Source of the DNA: Shewanella corallii
Lineage (GTDB): Bacteria; Pseudomonadota; Gammaproteobacteria; Enterobacterales; Shewanellaceae
Reading direction: 5' to 3'
NCBI RefSeq assembly: GCF_023349125.1
Contig: NZ_JAKIKT010000003.1
Location: forward strand, 62,001-126,000
DNA: 64,000 nt
Of the stretch, positions 18,757-27,605 are shown one piece after another. Position numbers and translations under genes: made by a program. How positions within the stretch are numbered: the first letter of the stretch is position 1; each line of letters starts with the position of its first letter. A model generated the notes under the pieces. That model saw only the letters and a program-made list of their open reading frames with translations, searched no databases and had not been told where the DNA came from.

Positions 18757-20148
18757 ATGGATCCAGCTGCATCAGCAACGCCGGCGTTTTGCCAGCTTGA
18801 TTGGACAATCGACACCGAATCCCTGTTTTCCCGGCTTGCTGCCAGGCCCTGGTCCGTGTTGCTGGACAGTGCCGGTGCGACCCATATGGACGCGCGGTAT
18901 GACATTATCTGCGCGGATCCGGTTGCCACACTGACTCACAGCAATGGCATTAATAAACTGGAATTTGTCAAAGGGCAAGTTTTTGAAAGCAATAATGAAG
19001 ATCCATTCCAACTGATTAATGCCACACTTAAGCAGCTGTTTGGTGAGCCTGGGGCCTGTGAGTTGCCTTTTTCCGGCGGTGCCATGGGCGCTTTCGGCTA
19101 TGACCTGGGGCGCAGTATTGAAAAATTGCCTGCTACTGCGCACAGGGATATCGACTTGCCTGATCTTAATTTGGGTTTCTACGACTGGGCGCTTATCCGT
19201 GACTACCAAAAACAGGCCTGGTTTCTGGTCCATGCCAGGGGACAACAGGCACTGGAAGCCCAGCAAAGACAACTTGAGACCTTGCTCTCGCAAAGCGCAC
19301 CAGCAGAAGCACCCTTTGCACTTGAGGGTGACTGGCATAGCCAGATAAGCAAACAGGCCTATCTGGACAAATTCGATGCTGTGCAGGAGTACCTGCACAG
19401 CGGGGATTGCTATCAAATCAATCTGACTCAAAGGTTCGAATGCAATTATACCGGTGATGAGTGGCAGGCTTACCTGAAACTCAGACATTCCAACAGCGCC
19501 CCCTTCTCAGCTTTTATGCGACTGCCGCAGCAAGCTGTACTGTCTATTTCGCCTGAACGCTTTATCAAGCTTGAGAGTGGCAAGATAGAAACCAAGCCCA
19601 TCAAAGGAACCTTGCCGAGATATGCAGACCCGACCGAGGATCAAGCTGCCGCAAAGCAGCTGGCCAACTCTCCCAAAGACAGAGCAGAAAATCTGATGAT
19701 TGTGGACCTGCTGCGAAACGATATCGGTAAGGTTGCGGCACCCGGCAGCGTGTCCGTTCCGAAATTGTTTGATGTAGAGAGCTTCCCTGCGGTGCACCAT
19801 CTGGTCAGTACTGTTACCGCCACCCTGAATCAGGGTAATGAAGCCACCCACCTGTTAAGGGCAGCCTTTCCCGGCGGCTCCATTACCGGTGCACCAAAGA
19901 TTCGCGCCATGGAAATCATCGAAGAGCTGGAGCCGTCCCGCCGTAATCTTTACTGTGGGTCCATGGGTTATATCAGCCAGGATGGCAAAATGGACACCAG
20001 CATTACCATACGTACTCTGGTGGCAGAAAAGGGGAAGCTCTATTGCTGGGCCGGAGGCGGTATCGTAGCGGACTCCAATGGAGACTGTGAGTATCAGGAA
20101 ACCTTTGACAAAGTGAGCCGGATCCTGCCCATACTAAAGAGCCAGTAA
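18757..20148 (+). CDS. pabB: Aminodeoxychorismate synthase component I
   Basis: A 463-residue chorismate-binding enzyme. With the amidotransferase PabA it makes 4-amino-4-deoxychorismate for folate. The signature with the active lysine, ETKPIKGTLPR, identifies PabB rather than TrpE (PIAGT). Other conserved segments are ISPERF, LLRNDIGKVAAPGSV, FPGGSITGAPKIRAMEII and WAGGGIVADS. It reads divergently from the fumarase gene across 251 nt. Downstream is nudL, the same order as in E. coli. Confidence 0.94.
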   Translation: MDPAASATPAFCQLDWTIDTESLFSRLAARPWSVLLDSAGATHMDARYDIICADPVATLTHSNGINKLEFVKGQVFESNNEDPFQLINATLKQLFGEPGACELPFSGGAMGAFGYDLGRSIEKLPATAHRDIDLPDLNLGFYDWALIRDYQKQAWFLVHARGQQALEAQQRQLETLLSQSAPAEAPFALEGDWHSQISKQAYLDKFDAVQEYLHSGDCYQINLTQRFECNYTGDEWQAYLKLRHSNSAPFSAFMRLPQQAVLSISPERFIKLESGKIETKPIKGTLPRYADPTEDQAAAKQLANSPKDRAENLMIVDLLRNDIGKVAAPGSVSVPKLFDVESFPAVHHLVSTVTATLNQGNEATHLLRAAFPGGSITGAPKIRAMEIIEELEPSRRNLYCGSMGYISQDGKMDTSITIRTLVAEKGKLYCWAGGGIVADSNGDCEYQETFDKVSRILPILKSQ

Positions 20149-20257
20149 CTGAAACCGCTAACGGATTCAGTTAGTTCAATAATCCGGCTCAGATATTCAG
20201 CGAGTATATCCGGAAAGGTAATCGGGACAGGGTTACCACAAATTAAGGGAGTAAGCT

Positions 20258-20857
20258 GTGACCGCAGAGGAGTTCAAAACCCGCTTTTTGATCCAGCAGC
20301 CAGACAGCCTTGCCGGGGTTCCTGCAAGAGGTAATGAACGTCAGGCAGCAGTGTTGATCCCTTTATGGCAACGGCCTGACAAAGCCGATGGCGAACTTGA
20401 ACTTATCCTCACCCAAAGAGCCGGTCACCTTAATGCTCATCCGGGCCAAATCAGCTTTCCCGGTGGTAAACAGGATGAGACCGATGCCTCGATGACAGCG
20501 ACAGCGCTCAGAGAAGCCAGCGAAGAGATTGCACTGCCCTCTTCACAGGTCAACATTCTTGGGCAGCTGCCAGTGCATAACACCATTACCGGCTTTGCCA
20601 TCACGCCAGTGGTTGGACTGGTCACAGGCCCATTTACCCCGACACTGGATCCCGGTGAAGTGGCGGATTGTTTCAGCGTGCCCTGGTCCTTTTTACTGGA
20701 TCCGGTCAATCGACACCTTAAAACCTTTAAACGCCGGGGCAAATCCATGGAGATCTGTTTTATTCCCTGGCGAGACAAGTTCATTTGGGGGGCAACAGCT
20801 GCCATGATAGATCAACTTTGTAATCAACTTGGTGCTGCTCATCCCGCTCTGAAGTAA
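20258..20857 (+). CDS. nudL: NudL-type CoA pyrophosphatase (Nudix hydrolase)
   Basis: A 199-residue Nudix hydrolase. The Nudix box reads GGKQDETDASMTATALREASEEI, and the segment just before it, HLNAHPGQISFPGG, is the UPF0035 motif that marks the CoA-pyrophosphatase branch. Predicted reaction: CoA to 3',5'-ADP and phosphopantetheine. GTG start at 20258 follows AAGGGAG. pabB-nudL synteny with enterobacteria supports the assignment. Confidence 0.9.
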   Translation: MTAEEFKTRFLIQQPDSLAGVPARGNERQAAVLIPLWQRPDKADGELELILTQRAGHLNAHPGQISFPGGKQDETDASMTATALREASEEIALPSSQVNILGQLPVHNTITGFAITPVVGLVTGPFTPTLDPGEVADCFSVPWSFLLDPVNRHLKTFKRRGKSMEICFIPWRDKFIWGATAAMIDQLCNQLGAAHPALK

Positions 20858-20921
20858 TGACAAGGTCATAAATGAGAAACGACAGCACTGTGTAGGCGGC
20901 AATCACTGACGGGAAACCGGG

Positions 20922-21584
20922 ATGACAAATACGCAAGCAAGATGGGCAGGAGTTGCAGGCATTATTGCAGCAGTTGTTTTATTTACCGGTGACATGCTGT
21001 TTTACTATGTTCCCGGACACGCCAGCCTGTTGGAAAATATGGCAAAGGTGTCTACCGATAGAATATTGCTCAGCACAGCCACGGCGATGTTGGCAGCATG
21101 GGGGTATTTTTTGGCCGCCTTTCAAGTGCGTTTTGCCTTCGCACCAGCGAACCCAATCGTGAAAAACCTGATTTTTCTCTGCTTTGCCTTTATTGGTATC
21201 GCCTATGGCGTGGTTCACGCCAATTACTCTGCAATCGCTATCAGTGCCAATCTCGCCGAGCAGCATCAATTGGAACTGCTGGATTCTGTCTCACTGGCCT
21301 ATGAGGCCAATCATCTGCTGAGAGCCATGGTCTATCCGATTTTCGCCCTGCTTTCAGTACTGTTTATCTATCAGGTATGGCAGCGTAAAACGCTTTATCC
21401 GAGGTGGATTATCCTCGCCTTTCCGCTTTTAAGCTTTTTGCTTCAATATCTGCTCAAGCCATTATTGAGCGGTACAGCCTATGTAGTACTCATGGGGGGA
21501 TGGCTTAACCTGATACTCGTGCTGTTTTATACCAGTTCGACCCTGGCGCTTTGGAACAAAAATGTCCCGGGAGAAGCCCTTTAG
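20922..21584 (+). CDS. Uncharacterised six-helix membrane protein
   Basis: A 220-residue hydrophobic protein with about six membrane helices, starting with one at residues 8-28 (VAGIIAAVVLFTGDMLFYY). The pattern GDMLFYY followed by two short amphipathic stretches and helices at ~50-70, 82-102, 135-153, 160-180 and 190-210 resembles DUF998/DUF6796-type proteins, but I do not recognise a function. It begins 64 nt after nudL and could be read from the same transcript. The ribosome site is weak. Confidence 0.7.
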   Translation: MTNTQARWAGVAGIIAAVVLFTGDMLFYYVPGHASLLENMAKVSTDRILLSTATAMLAAWGYFLAAFQVRFAFAPANPIVKNLIFLCFAFIGIAYGVVHANYSAIAISANLAEQHQLELLDSVSLAYEANHLLRAMVYPIFALLSVLFIYQVWQRKTLYPRWIILAFPLLSFLLQYLLKPLLSGTAYVVLMGGWLNLILVLFYTSSTLALWNKNVPGEAL

Positions 21585-21752
21585 CCGAATCAATAAGCCA
21601 CTTCACTGCTTTCCATTCAGAAGCCTGATGGAATCCTGCCCCCCTCCTGTCCCTGCAAGCGTTGAAAAGTTTGAGTAAATCCCAATTTTTTCTGTAATTT
21701 TTGCGAAATTTTGTATTTTCACTAATTATGTCGCCATTTAGGCTTGAACAAG

Positions 21753-21776
21753 GGCTATTTCAGCTTGAGAATAGCC
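21753..21776 (+). other. Hairpin in the asnS leader
   Basis: A perfect 7-bp inverted repeat GGCTATT/AATAGCC with a 10-nt loop lies about 67 nt before the asnS start. It has no T run, so it is not a normal terminator. A promoter-like pair TTGCGA (21701) and TAATTA (21723) with 16-nt spacing is just upstream, which would place the hairpin in the leader RNA. Function is unknown. Confidence 0.35.
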
Positions 21777-21842
21777 GCCAGCGAGGTAATATAAACCTCC
21801 AAATTTTTTTGCTAAGACATTTCGTTGGAGAACTGAGCAACA

Positions 21843-23243
21843 ATGAGCATTGCATCTGTCGCTTCTGTATTCAAAGGTGATTTCGCGGTTGGTTCGCAAG
21901 TCACTGTGCGCGGCTGGGTACGTACCCGCCGTGATTCCAAGGCGGGTATTTCCTTCCTGGCCGTTTATGACGGTTCCTGTTTTGATGCCATTCAAGGTGT
22001 TGTACCCAATAATCTGGAAAATTATCAGAACGAAGTGCTCAAGCTGACTGCCGGTTGCTCTGTTGAGATGACGGGTGATGTTGTTGAGTCCCCAGGCGCA
22101 GGTCAGGCATTTGAACTGCAGGTAACCGGCGTTAAGGTTACCGGTTGGGTTGACGATCCGGACACTTACCCAATGGCGGCCAAGCGTCACTCTATTGAGC
22201 ACCTGCGTGAACTGGCTCACCTGCGTCCGCGTACCAACATCATTGGCGCCGTGGCCCGTGTACGTAACTGTCTGTCTCAGGCGATTCACCGTTTCTACCA
22301 CGAGCAGGGCTTTATCTGGGTTTCTACCCCGCTGATCACTGCCTCTGACTGTGAAGGCGCCGGTGAAATGTTCCGTGTATCGACCCTGGACATGGAAAAC
22401 CTGCCACGTACCGACAAAGGTACTGTGGACTATGACAAGGACTTCTTCGGCAAAGAAGCTTTCCTGACTGTATCCGGTCAGTTGAACGCTGAAACCTATG
22501 CCTGTGCCCTGTCCAAGGTTTATACCTTTGGCCCGACTTTCCGTGCCGAAAACTCCAACACCAGCCGTCACCTGGCTGAGTTTTGGATGGTTGAACCTGA
22601 AGTAGCTTTTGCTGAGCTGGACGATGTGGCCAAGCTGGCTGAAGAGATGCTGAAGTTTGCATTCAGAGCCGTTCTGGAAGAGCGTCGTGATGACCTGGAA
22701 TTCTTCGCCCAGCGCGTAGACAAGACAGTGATCGAGCGTCTGGAGAACTTCGTCAACAGCGATTTCGCTCAGGTGGACTACACCGATGCCGTTGAAATCC
22801 TGAAGACCTGTGGCAAAACCTTCGAGTTCCCTGTTGAGTGGGGTATCGATCTGCAGTCTGAGCACGAGCGCTACCTGGCAGAAGAGCACTTCAAAGCCCC
22901 TGTGGTTGTGAAGAACTATCCAAAAGATATCAAAGCCTTCTACATGCGCCTCAACGAAGACGGTAAGACTGTAGCAGCAATGGACGTTCTGGCACCGGGC
23001 ATTGGTGAAATCATCGGTGGCTCCCAGCGTGAAGAGCGTCTGGACGTTCTGGATGCCCGTCTGGAAGAGATGGACCTGTCTAAAGAAGACTACTGGTGGT
23101 ACCGCGACCTGCGTCGTTACGGTACTGTGCCTCACTCAGGTTTCGGTCTGGGCTTCGAGCGTCTGGTATCTTACGTGACTGGCGTGAGCAACATCCGTGA
23201 TGTTATCGCCTTCCCACGTGCACCACGCTCTGCCAACTTCTAA
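21843..23243 (+). CDS. asnS: Asparaginyl-tRNA synthetase
   Basis: A 466-residue class IIb synthetase. The N-terminal OB-fold anticodon-binding domain (residues ~15-105, [18 protein letters not shown]) is followed by the catalytic core, with motif 2 in [26 protein letters not shown] and motif 3 in [15 protein letters not shown]. It charges tRNA-Asn with asparagine. The length equals that of E. coli AsnS, and codon use is highly biased. An unusually long antisense open frame covers nearly the whole gene but is an artefact of that bias. Confidence 0.98.
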   Translation: MSIASVASVFKGDFAVGSQVTVRGWVRTRRDSKAGISFLAVYDGSCFDAIQGVVPNNLENYQNEVLKLTAGCSVEMTGDVVESPGAGQAFELQVTGVKVTGWVDDPDTYPMAAKRHSIEHLRELAHLRPRTNIIGAVARVRNCLSQAIHRFYHEQGFIWVSTPLITASDCEGAGEMFRVSTLDMENLPRTDKGTVDYDKDFFGKEAFLTVSGQLNAETYACALSKVYTFGPTFRAENSNTSRHLAEFWMVEPEVAFAELDDVAKLAEEMLKFAFRAVLEERRDDLEFFAQRVDKTVIERLENFVNSDFAQVDYTDAVEILKTCGKTFEFPVEWGIDLQSEHERYLAEEHFKAPVVVKNYPKDIKAFYMRLNEDGKTVAAMDVLAPGIGEIIGGSQREERLDVLDARLEEMDLSKEDYWWYRDLRRYGTVPHSGFGLGFERLVSYVTGVSNIRDVIAFPRAPRSANF

Positions 23244-23263
23244 TTGAAGTTAATTGAGCAAAT

Positions 23264-23293
23264 AAAAAACGCGCCCATGAGGCGCGTTTTTTT
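23264..23293. terminator. Strong bidirectional terminator after asnS
   Basis: AAAAAACGCGCC/GGCGCGTTTTTT with a 5-nt loop, with T runs on both strands, between convergent asnS and the lipoprotein gene. Confidence 0.93.
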
Positions 23294-23302
23294 GTTCATT
23301 AA

Positions 23303-24511
23303 TCACTCTTTGTTCAGATCCGCTTTCTGCTTAAGCCAGAGTAATTTTGCCTGATAACTGCCCTGCTCTTTATTACTCGCTCTATGAATGGCCTCAGCCA
23401 TAGAGCGCTTGGCCTGTGCAGTCTGACCAACTGCATGTTGAGCCTGAGCCAACTCAGCCCATGCCGGGTAATAGTAGGCAGATGTATTCAAAAACCGGGT
23501 CAGATAATCCAAAGCCTGATGATACTCTTGCTTTCGCAAAGCATCTCTGCCCATCAGGTAAAGGTCATAGGGTTCTTTATCGGGTAAAGACGCAATCATA
23601 TCAGCCAGTTTATCGGCTTTACTCCTGTCCTGAAGATTACTCGCCAATAGCTGATAGTTGGCCAACAAGGTCAGGTCGGCCTTTCCCAGTTCAATGCCAT
23701 AGTCATACCACTGAGTCGCCAGCTCAGGTTCATTGACACGCCTGTGCAGTACAGCCATAAGATTAATCAAGCTGTCAGAGTCTGCATCCAGTGAAAACCC
23801 TTCCTGGACAAGGTAAAAGGCTTTGTTGTACTCATCGAGCGCCAAAGCATCTGCAGCAAGGTTTCGATAGAACTTAGCCAAAAACTCCTGGTTATCGATC
23901 AGGCCACCATTTCGATTGAATGGATCTGGAAAGTAGTCGACTGCAACCCTATCGTAGGCCGTCATAAAACCACCAACCCCTTCGGTACCAACTGGAGCGT
24001 CATACAAAAACACTCTGACGTGATCGGAAATAAACGCCAGACCATTCCGGACATCGGTTAACACTGGCTCGGTGTAAACCATCTGAAATCGACTGTGAAC
24101 ATCTAATTCCTGGGCCACTGCGTAAGTCATCAGAGCAAGAGTCATACAATTACCCTGTCGCTGTGCAAGTGCTTCCGTCGCTGGCAGGTTAACCCCTTTA
24201 TAGCCAAAGCCATCAACATGCTGAAGCACATAAGCTTCAACCTGACGAAAAGGTCTTAACGCTGCAATATCAGGTCTGCTGACAAAAGCGTGGATCTCTT
24301 GCCTTTGCTGCTCGGACAGGCTAACCAGTTGCGTAATGGTGGGAGGAGTGACTGACTCAGTGTGAAATTGGCTGGAAACAGCTGGAGCAGGTATCTGAAC
24401 GGACTTGTGGTCCAGATTGGAGCTGCACGCTGTCAGTCCGAATAAGTACAAACTGCATAGCATCGCGGTTTTGCTCAGCTTCCTGCTGATCACTTTTGTC
24501 CTGTGTATCAT
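23303..24511 (-). CDS. Lipoprotein with transglutaminase-like and TPR domains
   Basis: 402 residues. A lipobox LTAC puts the lipidated Cys at residue 29. Residues ~65-200 contain a cysteine motif (RQGNCMTLALMTYAVAQEL) followed by a histidine (ISDHVRVFLYD) and an Asp, the order seen in transglutaminase-like cysteine folds. Residues ~210-390 form tetratricopeptide repeats (e.g. YHQALDYLTRFLNT). This suggests an envelope-anchored peptidase or scaffold; no specific function is known to me. ATG at 24511 follows GAGGTG. Confidence 0.75.
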   Translation of the reverse strand: MIHRTKVISRKLSKTAMLCSLYLFGLTACSSNLDHKSVQIPAPAVSSQFHTESVTPPTITQLVSLSEQQRQEIHAFVSRPDIAALRPFRQVEAYVLQHVDGFGYKGVNLPATEALAQRQGNCMTLALMTYAVAQELDVHSRFQMVYTEPVLTDVRNGLAFISDHVRVFLYDAPVGTEGVGGFMTAYDRVAVDYFPDPFNRNGGLIDNQEFLAKFYRNLAADALALDEYNKAFYLVQEGFSLDADSDSLINLMAVLHRRVNEPELATQWYDYGIELGKADLTLLANYQLLASNLQDRSKADKLADMIASLPDKEPYDLYLMGRDALRKQEYHQALDYLTRFLNTSAYYYPAWAELAQAQHAVGQTAQAKRSMAEAIHRASNKEQGSYQAKLLWLKQKADLNKE

Positions 24512-24584
24512 GCGGCACCTCAGATTAGTGAGGCTATCAGGTATATCACTGGCTTCTGAGCAACTTCAACTTATTGTTGGAAAT

Positions 24585-25085
24585 TCACCCACAAGTATCA
24601 AACTGCTTAAGGTTATGGGCCTTGAGATCTCCCAGAAGTTGAGTCGCATTTTCCGCGTCTCCCGCCAGCTCATACAAAACCGCGGCACACTCCAGCGTAC
24701 AAAGCCCACCTTGCTTTTGATTACGGCGTCTGACGTAGAGTGTTTGTGGCGCTTGCTCCAGATGATATGTGGGCAAATTCTGTAGATAGGGACTTTGGCG
24801 ATACATTTTAGCCGCCTCTTGCCAGGTAGCATCCAGCAAAATCATATACTCAGGTAGCTCATGACTTAGCGCAGTGCCACTGGTCACCTTTAAGCCCGCG
24901 CTCTCCGTTGAGGGATACACTAACCCAACCTTTCCCGACTCAATTAACTCCAGCATGGCTTGATTGGGCTCCTTTCGTTGCCACAAAACACGCTGACACA
25001 AGTGCGGAAAACGTCTTTGTACCAGAGCCCCCGTATTGGTGATCCGGTCAAATTCACGTTCATGGGTAAGCAGAATTAACTTCAT
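24585..25085 (-). CDS. DTW-domain protein, probable tRNA aminocarboxypropyltransferase
   Basis: About 166 residues with the DTW/DUF358 core: LLTHEREFDRITNTG near the start, LVYPSTES, and the name-giving region LLDATWQEAAKMYRQ. Members such as E. coli TapT transfer the 3-amino-3-carboxypropyl group of S-adenosylmethionine to a uridine of tRNA (acp3U47). This copy lacks the N-terminal Cys cluster of TapT, so it belongs to a different subfamily. I chose ATG at 25085 (MKLILLTHERE); a GTG at 25139 in frame would add 18 residues without family resemblance. Confidence 0.8.
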   Translation of the reverse strand: MKLILLTHEREFDRITNTGALVQRRFPHLCQRVLWQRKEPNQAMLELIESGKVGLVYPSTESAGLKVTSGTALSHELPEYMILLDATWQEAAKMYRQSPYLQNLPTYHLEQAPQTLYVRRRNQKQGGLCTLECAAVLYELAGDAENATQLLGDLKAHNLKQFDTCG

Positions 25086-25327
25086 AATAAGGTTGAAATC
25101 TCTGGAGAGAGAAAGGTCATCATCAATCAGGTGCGCCACTTTACCCTAAACCTGAAATTCCCCCAAGCACAGCAGTGCTCGCTTCAGATTTGCTTAGGCT
25201 TGATGCCTGTCAGTTCAGTAAAGCTGGAGCCAATGTTGTATTCAGCGCCTGGCTTGTTAAAGCGCTCCATTGCAATCCGTATCCGGGCTCATCAAACCAC
25301 TACAGCGTGATATCCGGCTTATATCAA

Positions 25328-25687
25328 TCAACGTATTCCCAATACTCTCAGTGTCTCTGCTGCAGTTAACACTGGCTGCAGGTACGTCTCTAATTCGGAA
25401 AACCAGTAGGCTTTTGCATACTTCCCACCTTGTCCCCTTTCCAATGGCGGGATCCAGTCCTTATGCCGCGCAAAAACGTCTGGAACTCTTCGGCTAAAGT
25501 CGGATAGCTGCTGTTGATCAAAGCCTTCGATAATTAATAGCTCTGTCTCAGACAAGAGTTGCTCATAATTGCAAACCAGGCCAGACAATTGTTGGTGCCG
25601 CTGAAGGTAAACAATAAGGGCTTGCAATGACCCTTTCAGCTCCTTCAGTTGCCCCAGCCTTTCCTCTATTGTGTATAAATGCCCCAT
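25328..25687 (-). CDS. Hypothetical protein, 119 aa
   Basis: A leftward frame starting MGHLYTIEERLGQLKELKG. The first half is predicted to be amphipathic helices with heptad-like leucines (KELKGSLQALIVYLQRHQQL), possibly a coiled coil. The second half is mixed (FSRRVPDVFARHKDWIPPLERGQGG). No family is recognised. It lies between the cassette island and the DTW gene, and no attC is seen on either side. A TTG four codons upstream is an alternative start. Confidence 0.55.
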   Translation of the reverse strand: MGHLYTIEERLGQLKELKGSLQALIVYLQRHQQLSGLVCNYEQLLSETELLIIEGFDQQQLSDFSRRVPDVFARHKDWIPPLERGQGGKYAKAYWFSELETYLQPVLTAAETLRVLGIR

Positions 25688-25793
25688 TGACCTATCCAAT
25701 ACTTAATATGACAACTGGCCAAAAAGACCACCTGTAGCTTGCCCTCCAGTACATTTCGGGCTGCACATAAAATGTGCGAGCTATCCCAAGCCA

Positions 25794-26090
25794 TCAATAT
25801 TCCTGAGCGTGTTTTTGTAACTGAGCCAGTAACGCTTCAAGGCTACTGAACGGCTCCGACACTGGATATGGAGGGCATTCTGGCTTTCCTGACCAGGTTA
25901 GGTGAACAATAAAATACTTACTATCGCTGCTCACCAGTATGTGGTCGCAGTCTTCCCTCCTGGCCAGCAACTCAACAGGTTTATTAAACAAAGGGTGCCC
26001 TAACGCCAATTCGAGCGCCAGCTCCCGGAATAGAGCACTGATATGTGCCTCCGGATACTCGCCTATATCTGACCATGGTTCGGTGAACAT
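25794..26090 (-). CDS. Cassette-borne hypothetical protein, 98 aa
   Basis: Starts MFTEPWSDIGEYPEAHIS with TTAAGGAAAAG immediately upstream; a longer frame from 26171 would run through the preceding attC and is rejected. The protein has a long helix (ALFRELALELALGHP) and then alternating strands (HILVSSDSKYFIVHLTWSG). I do not recognise the family. It is the last gene of the array; no attC follows its stop, so this cassette's distal end has been lost or is fixed. Confidence 0.7.
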   Translation of the reverse strand: MFTEPWSDIGEYPEAHISALFRELALELALGHPLFNKPVELLARREDCDHILVSSDSKYFIVHLTWSGKPECPPYPVSEPFSSLEALLAQLQKHAQEY

Positions 26091-26105
26091 ACTTTTCCTT
26101 AAGAG

Positions 26106-26204
26106 GCATAACGTCCCAAAAAGAGGCTGATAATGCTTGGCTAAAATTAGCGATGAATAAGCGCCAGCCAAACATTTGGCGTCATGTTGATGCGTTTGTT
26201 AAGT
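26106..26204 (-). other. attC site 4
   Basis: On the minus strand the site begins ACTTAACAAACGC (a perfect RYYYAAC core) overlapping the upstream gene's stop codon, and ends GACGTTATGCC. Inner repeats TTTGGCT/AGCCAAGC form the stem. It shares TTTTAGCCAAGCATT with attC site 2 almost exactly, indicating a common attC family. Confidence 0.82.
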
Positions 26205-26483
26205 TTCGTTGCACACTTTATTTTCTATAAATTGAAATAAAGAACTTATAGACTTTGAAGAGTTAACTCCTTCGACAATTGCATCATGTTCTATAAACTG
26301 CCACATCACATCTCCAGAATCATTTTCAGACCGCTCTATCAGCCATGTCTTTAGGGGATTCAAGTCAAAAAGTCTTAATTTGCTAAAGCCATAGTTCACT
26401 TTGATTTCCACATGGCTCCAGCAAATACCATTAACCTTTGAAATAGATTGATTTGAGGCTTTATGTTTAATGTCAAACTCCAT
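26199..26483 (-). CDS. Cassette-borne hypothetical protein, 94 aa
   Basis: Starts MEFDIKHKASNQ with an AGG element 7 nt upstream (GGCAGGTCAAGA). About 160 nt of non-coding DNA separates it from attC site 3, unusually long for a cassette; a TATAAT hexamer in it could be part of a resident promoter. The protein is mixed alpha/beta with a tryptophan-rich middle (CWSHVEIKVNYG, KTWLIERSE, MWQFIEHDA). No recognised family. The stop codon lies inside the left core of attC site 4. Confidence 0.65.
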   Translation of the reverse strand: MEFDIKHKASNQSISKVNGICWSHVEIKVNYGFSKLRLFDLNPLKTWLIERSENDSGDVMWQFIEHDAIVEGVNSSKSISSLFQFIENKVCNET

Positions 26484-26642
26484 TCTTGACCTGCCGAATA
26501 AATTATAGCCCCCCTTCAAACAGCAGTGGTCCGAAGAACATTAAATCTGTAGTGTTTAGCTCTTCAATTCTATTGAAGTACATGACACCACATTTAGACC
26601 CCAGCTAAATCACAGGAAATCTCGGCATACTCTTCATTAGAG

Positions 26643-26756
26643 GCTTAACGCCTTTGTAACAGGAAATTTTTGTGTATTGGAGTGTTGCGGTAAAGTGGCT
26701 AAGATACTGAAAAACGAAGCACAGCTAAAACCGTCCTGTTGACAAACTTATTATGC
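26643..26756 (-). other. attC site 3
   Basis: Minus-strand left end GCATAATAAGTTTG overlaps the gene's stop; right core GTTAAGC fits the GTTRRRY consensus exactly within AAAGGCGTTAAGCC. Inner repeat ACAGGA/TCCTGT supports the folded bottom-strand structure. Length is 114 bp. Confidence 0.8.
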
Positions 26757-27128
26757 ATTTCGACTTAGACAGTTATGAACTATGTACCAATTAAACTCAT
26801 ATATGTCTTTTGAGTCCCGTAAGATTTCCTTAATGCAGCTATCACTAATAGACTCTTTGTCATTTTCCGAAAGTTTAGCCAACAAGTAGAATGCGATCTC
26901 TTTTAGTTCTTGGTTAATTTCTAAACCGTTATTTAAATACATCTTCAGGATAGCGATGCTTGCCATGAACTTTGTGGCAAAGCATGGACCACGATCATCG
27001 ACGTGCATTGAATCTAACCAGTATTCATCGCATGCTCGACCAAGCCCACCTTGAATCTTGCTACCCATGTTGACTGTTTCTTCTACAATAGATTTCACGT
27101 CTTCTTTAATTTCTAAATATGATTCCAT
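26751..27128 (-). CDS. Cassette-borne hypothetical protein, 125 aa
   Basis: Starts MESYLEIKEDVKSIVEE (ATG at 27128, only 25 nt from the cassette's left boundary, as is usual for cassettes). Predicted all-helical and acidic, with the segment DEYWLDSMHVDDRGPCFATKF and a helical C-terminus. The overall look is similar to small immunity or antitoxin-like helical proteins, but no family is recognised and this is not evidence of function. Confidence 0.7.
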   Translation of the reverse strand: MESYLEIKEDVKSIVEETVNMGSKIQGGLGRACDEYWLDSMHVDDRGPCFATKFMASIAILKMYLNNGLEINQELKEIAFYLLAKLSENDKESISDSCIKEILRDSKDIYEFNWYIVHNCLSRNA

Positions 27129-27146
27129 TAACAAGTACTCAAGCGC

Positions 27147-27245
27147 GCATAACGCCTTACTGATAGGCGCATAAATGCTTGGCTAAAGTTTACGACGAAG
27201 GAGCACAAGCCAAGCGTTTTGCTTCCTTTGAGCAACTTGCTAGTT
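27147..27245 (-). other. attC site 2
   Basis: Minus-strand left part GGCAACTAGCAAG overlaps the VOC gene's end and is complementary over 8 nt to the start of the VOC cassette (TTAGTTGCC). Inner arms GCTTGGCT/AGCCAAGC are a perfect 8-bp inverted repeat. Right end GGCGTTATGC. Length is 99 bp. Confidence 0.85.
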
Positions 27246-27590
27246 GCCGGTAAACTCGGTTATCTGCCAAAGTTCACCTGATGGCCCCCATAGAAAAATT
27301 ACTTTACCCCAACGCTCTTCTTGAATTGGATTATATTTAAAATCAAAGCCCTGTAAGCTTTTTATCCGTTCATACGCTTCATGTATATCTAGAACTGACA
27401 ATTGGAGAACTAGATTGTTTGCTAAGTCGTGGTTATAAAACCTTTGTAAAAAGAAGAAACAATCACCATTTTCAAATAACGAGAGGTCATCAGACACATA
27501 GTCCATTTTAAAACCGAGAGCTTTATAAAAGGATTTACTAGTTTCGTAATCCTTGCTCGGAATAAACACCCTGATATCGTCTACTTGCAC
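27240..27590 (-). CDS. Cassette-borne VOC/glyoxalase-fold protein
   Basis: A 116-residue single-domain vicinal-oxygen-chelate protein. DDIRVFIPSKDYETSKSFYKALGF at the N-terminus and WGKVIFLWGPSGELWQITEF at the C-terminus are the two beta-alpha-beta modules of the glyoxalase/bleomycin-resistance fold; Glu in GELWQ is a usual metal or substrate position. It may bind or modify a small molecule; the substrate is unknown. GTG start at 27590 follows GGGAGGAAATT, just inside the cassette boundary. VOC proteins are frequent cargo of integron cassettes. Confidence 0.85.
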   Translation of the reverse strand: MQVDDIRVFIPSKDYETSKSFYKALGFKMDYVSDDLSLFENGDCFFFLQRFYNHDLANNLVLQLSVLDIHEAYERIKSLQGFDFKYNPIQEERWGKVIFLWGPSGELWQITEFTGN

Positions 27591-27605
27591 AATTTCCTCC
27601 CTGGC

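Noticed and set aside
21738..23135. A 465-codon open frame antisense to asnS
   Set aside because: It covers almost all of a highly expressed, codon-biased gene; the translated product has no recognisable domain and lacks a ribosome site. Biased codons commonly leave the complementary frame free of stops.
25763..25777. Short hairpin GCACAT/ATGTGC after the last cassette gene as a fifth attC
   Set aside because: It is far too short and has no RYYYAAC or GTTRRRY cores; no attC can be supported there.
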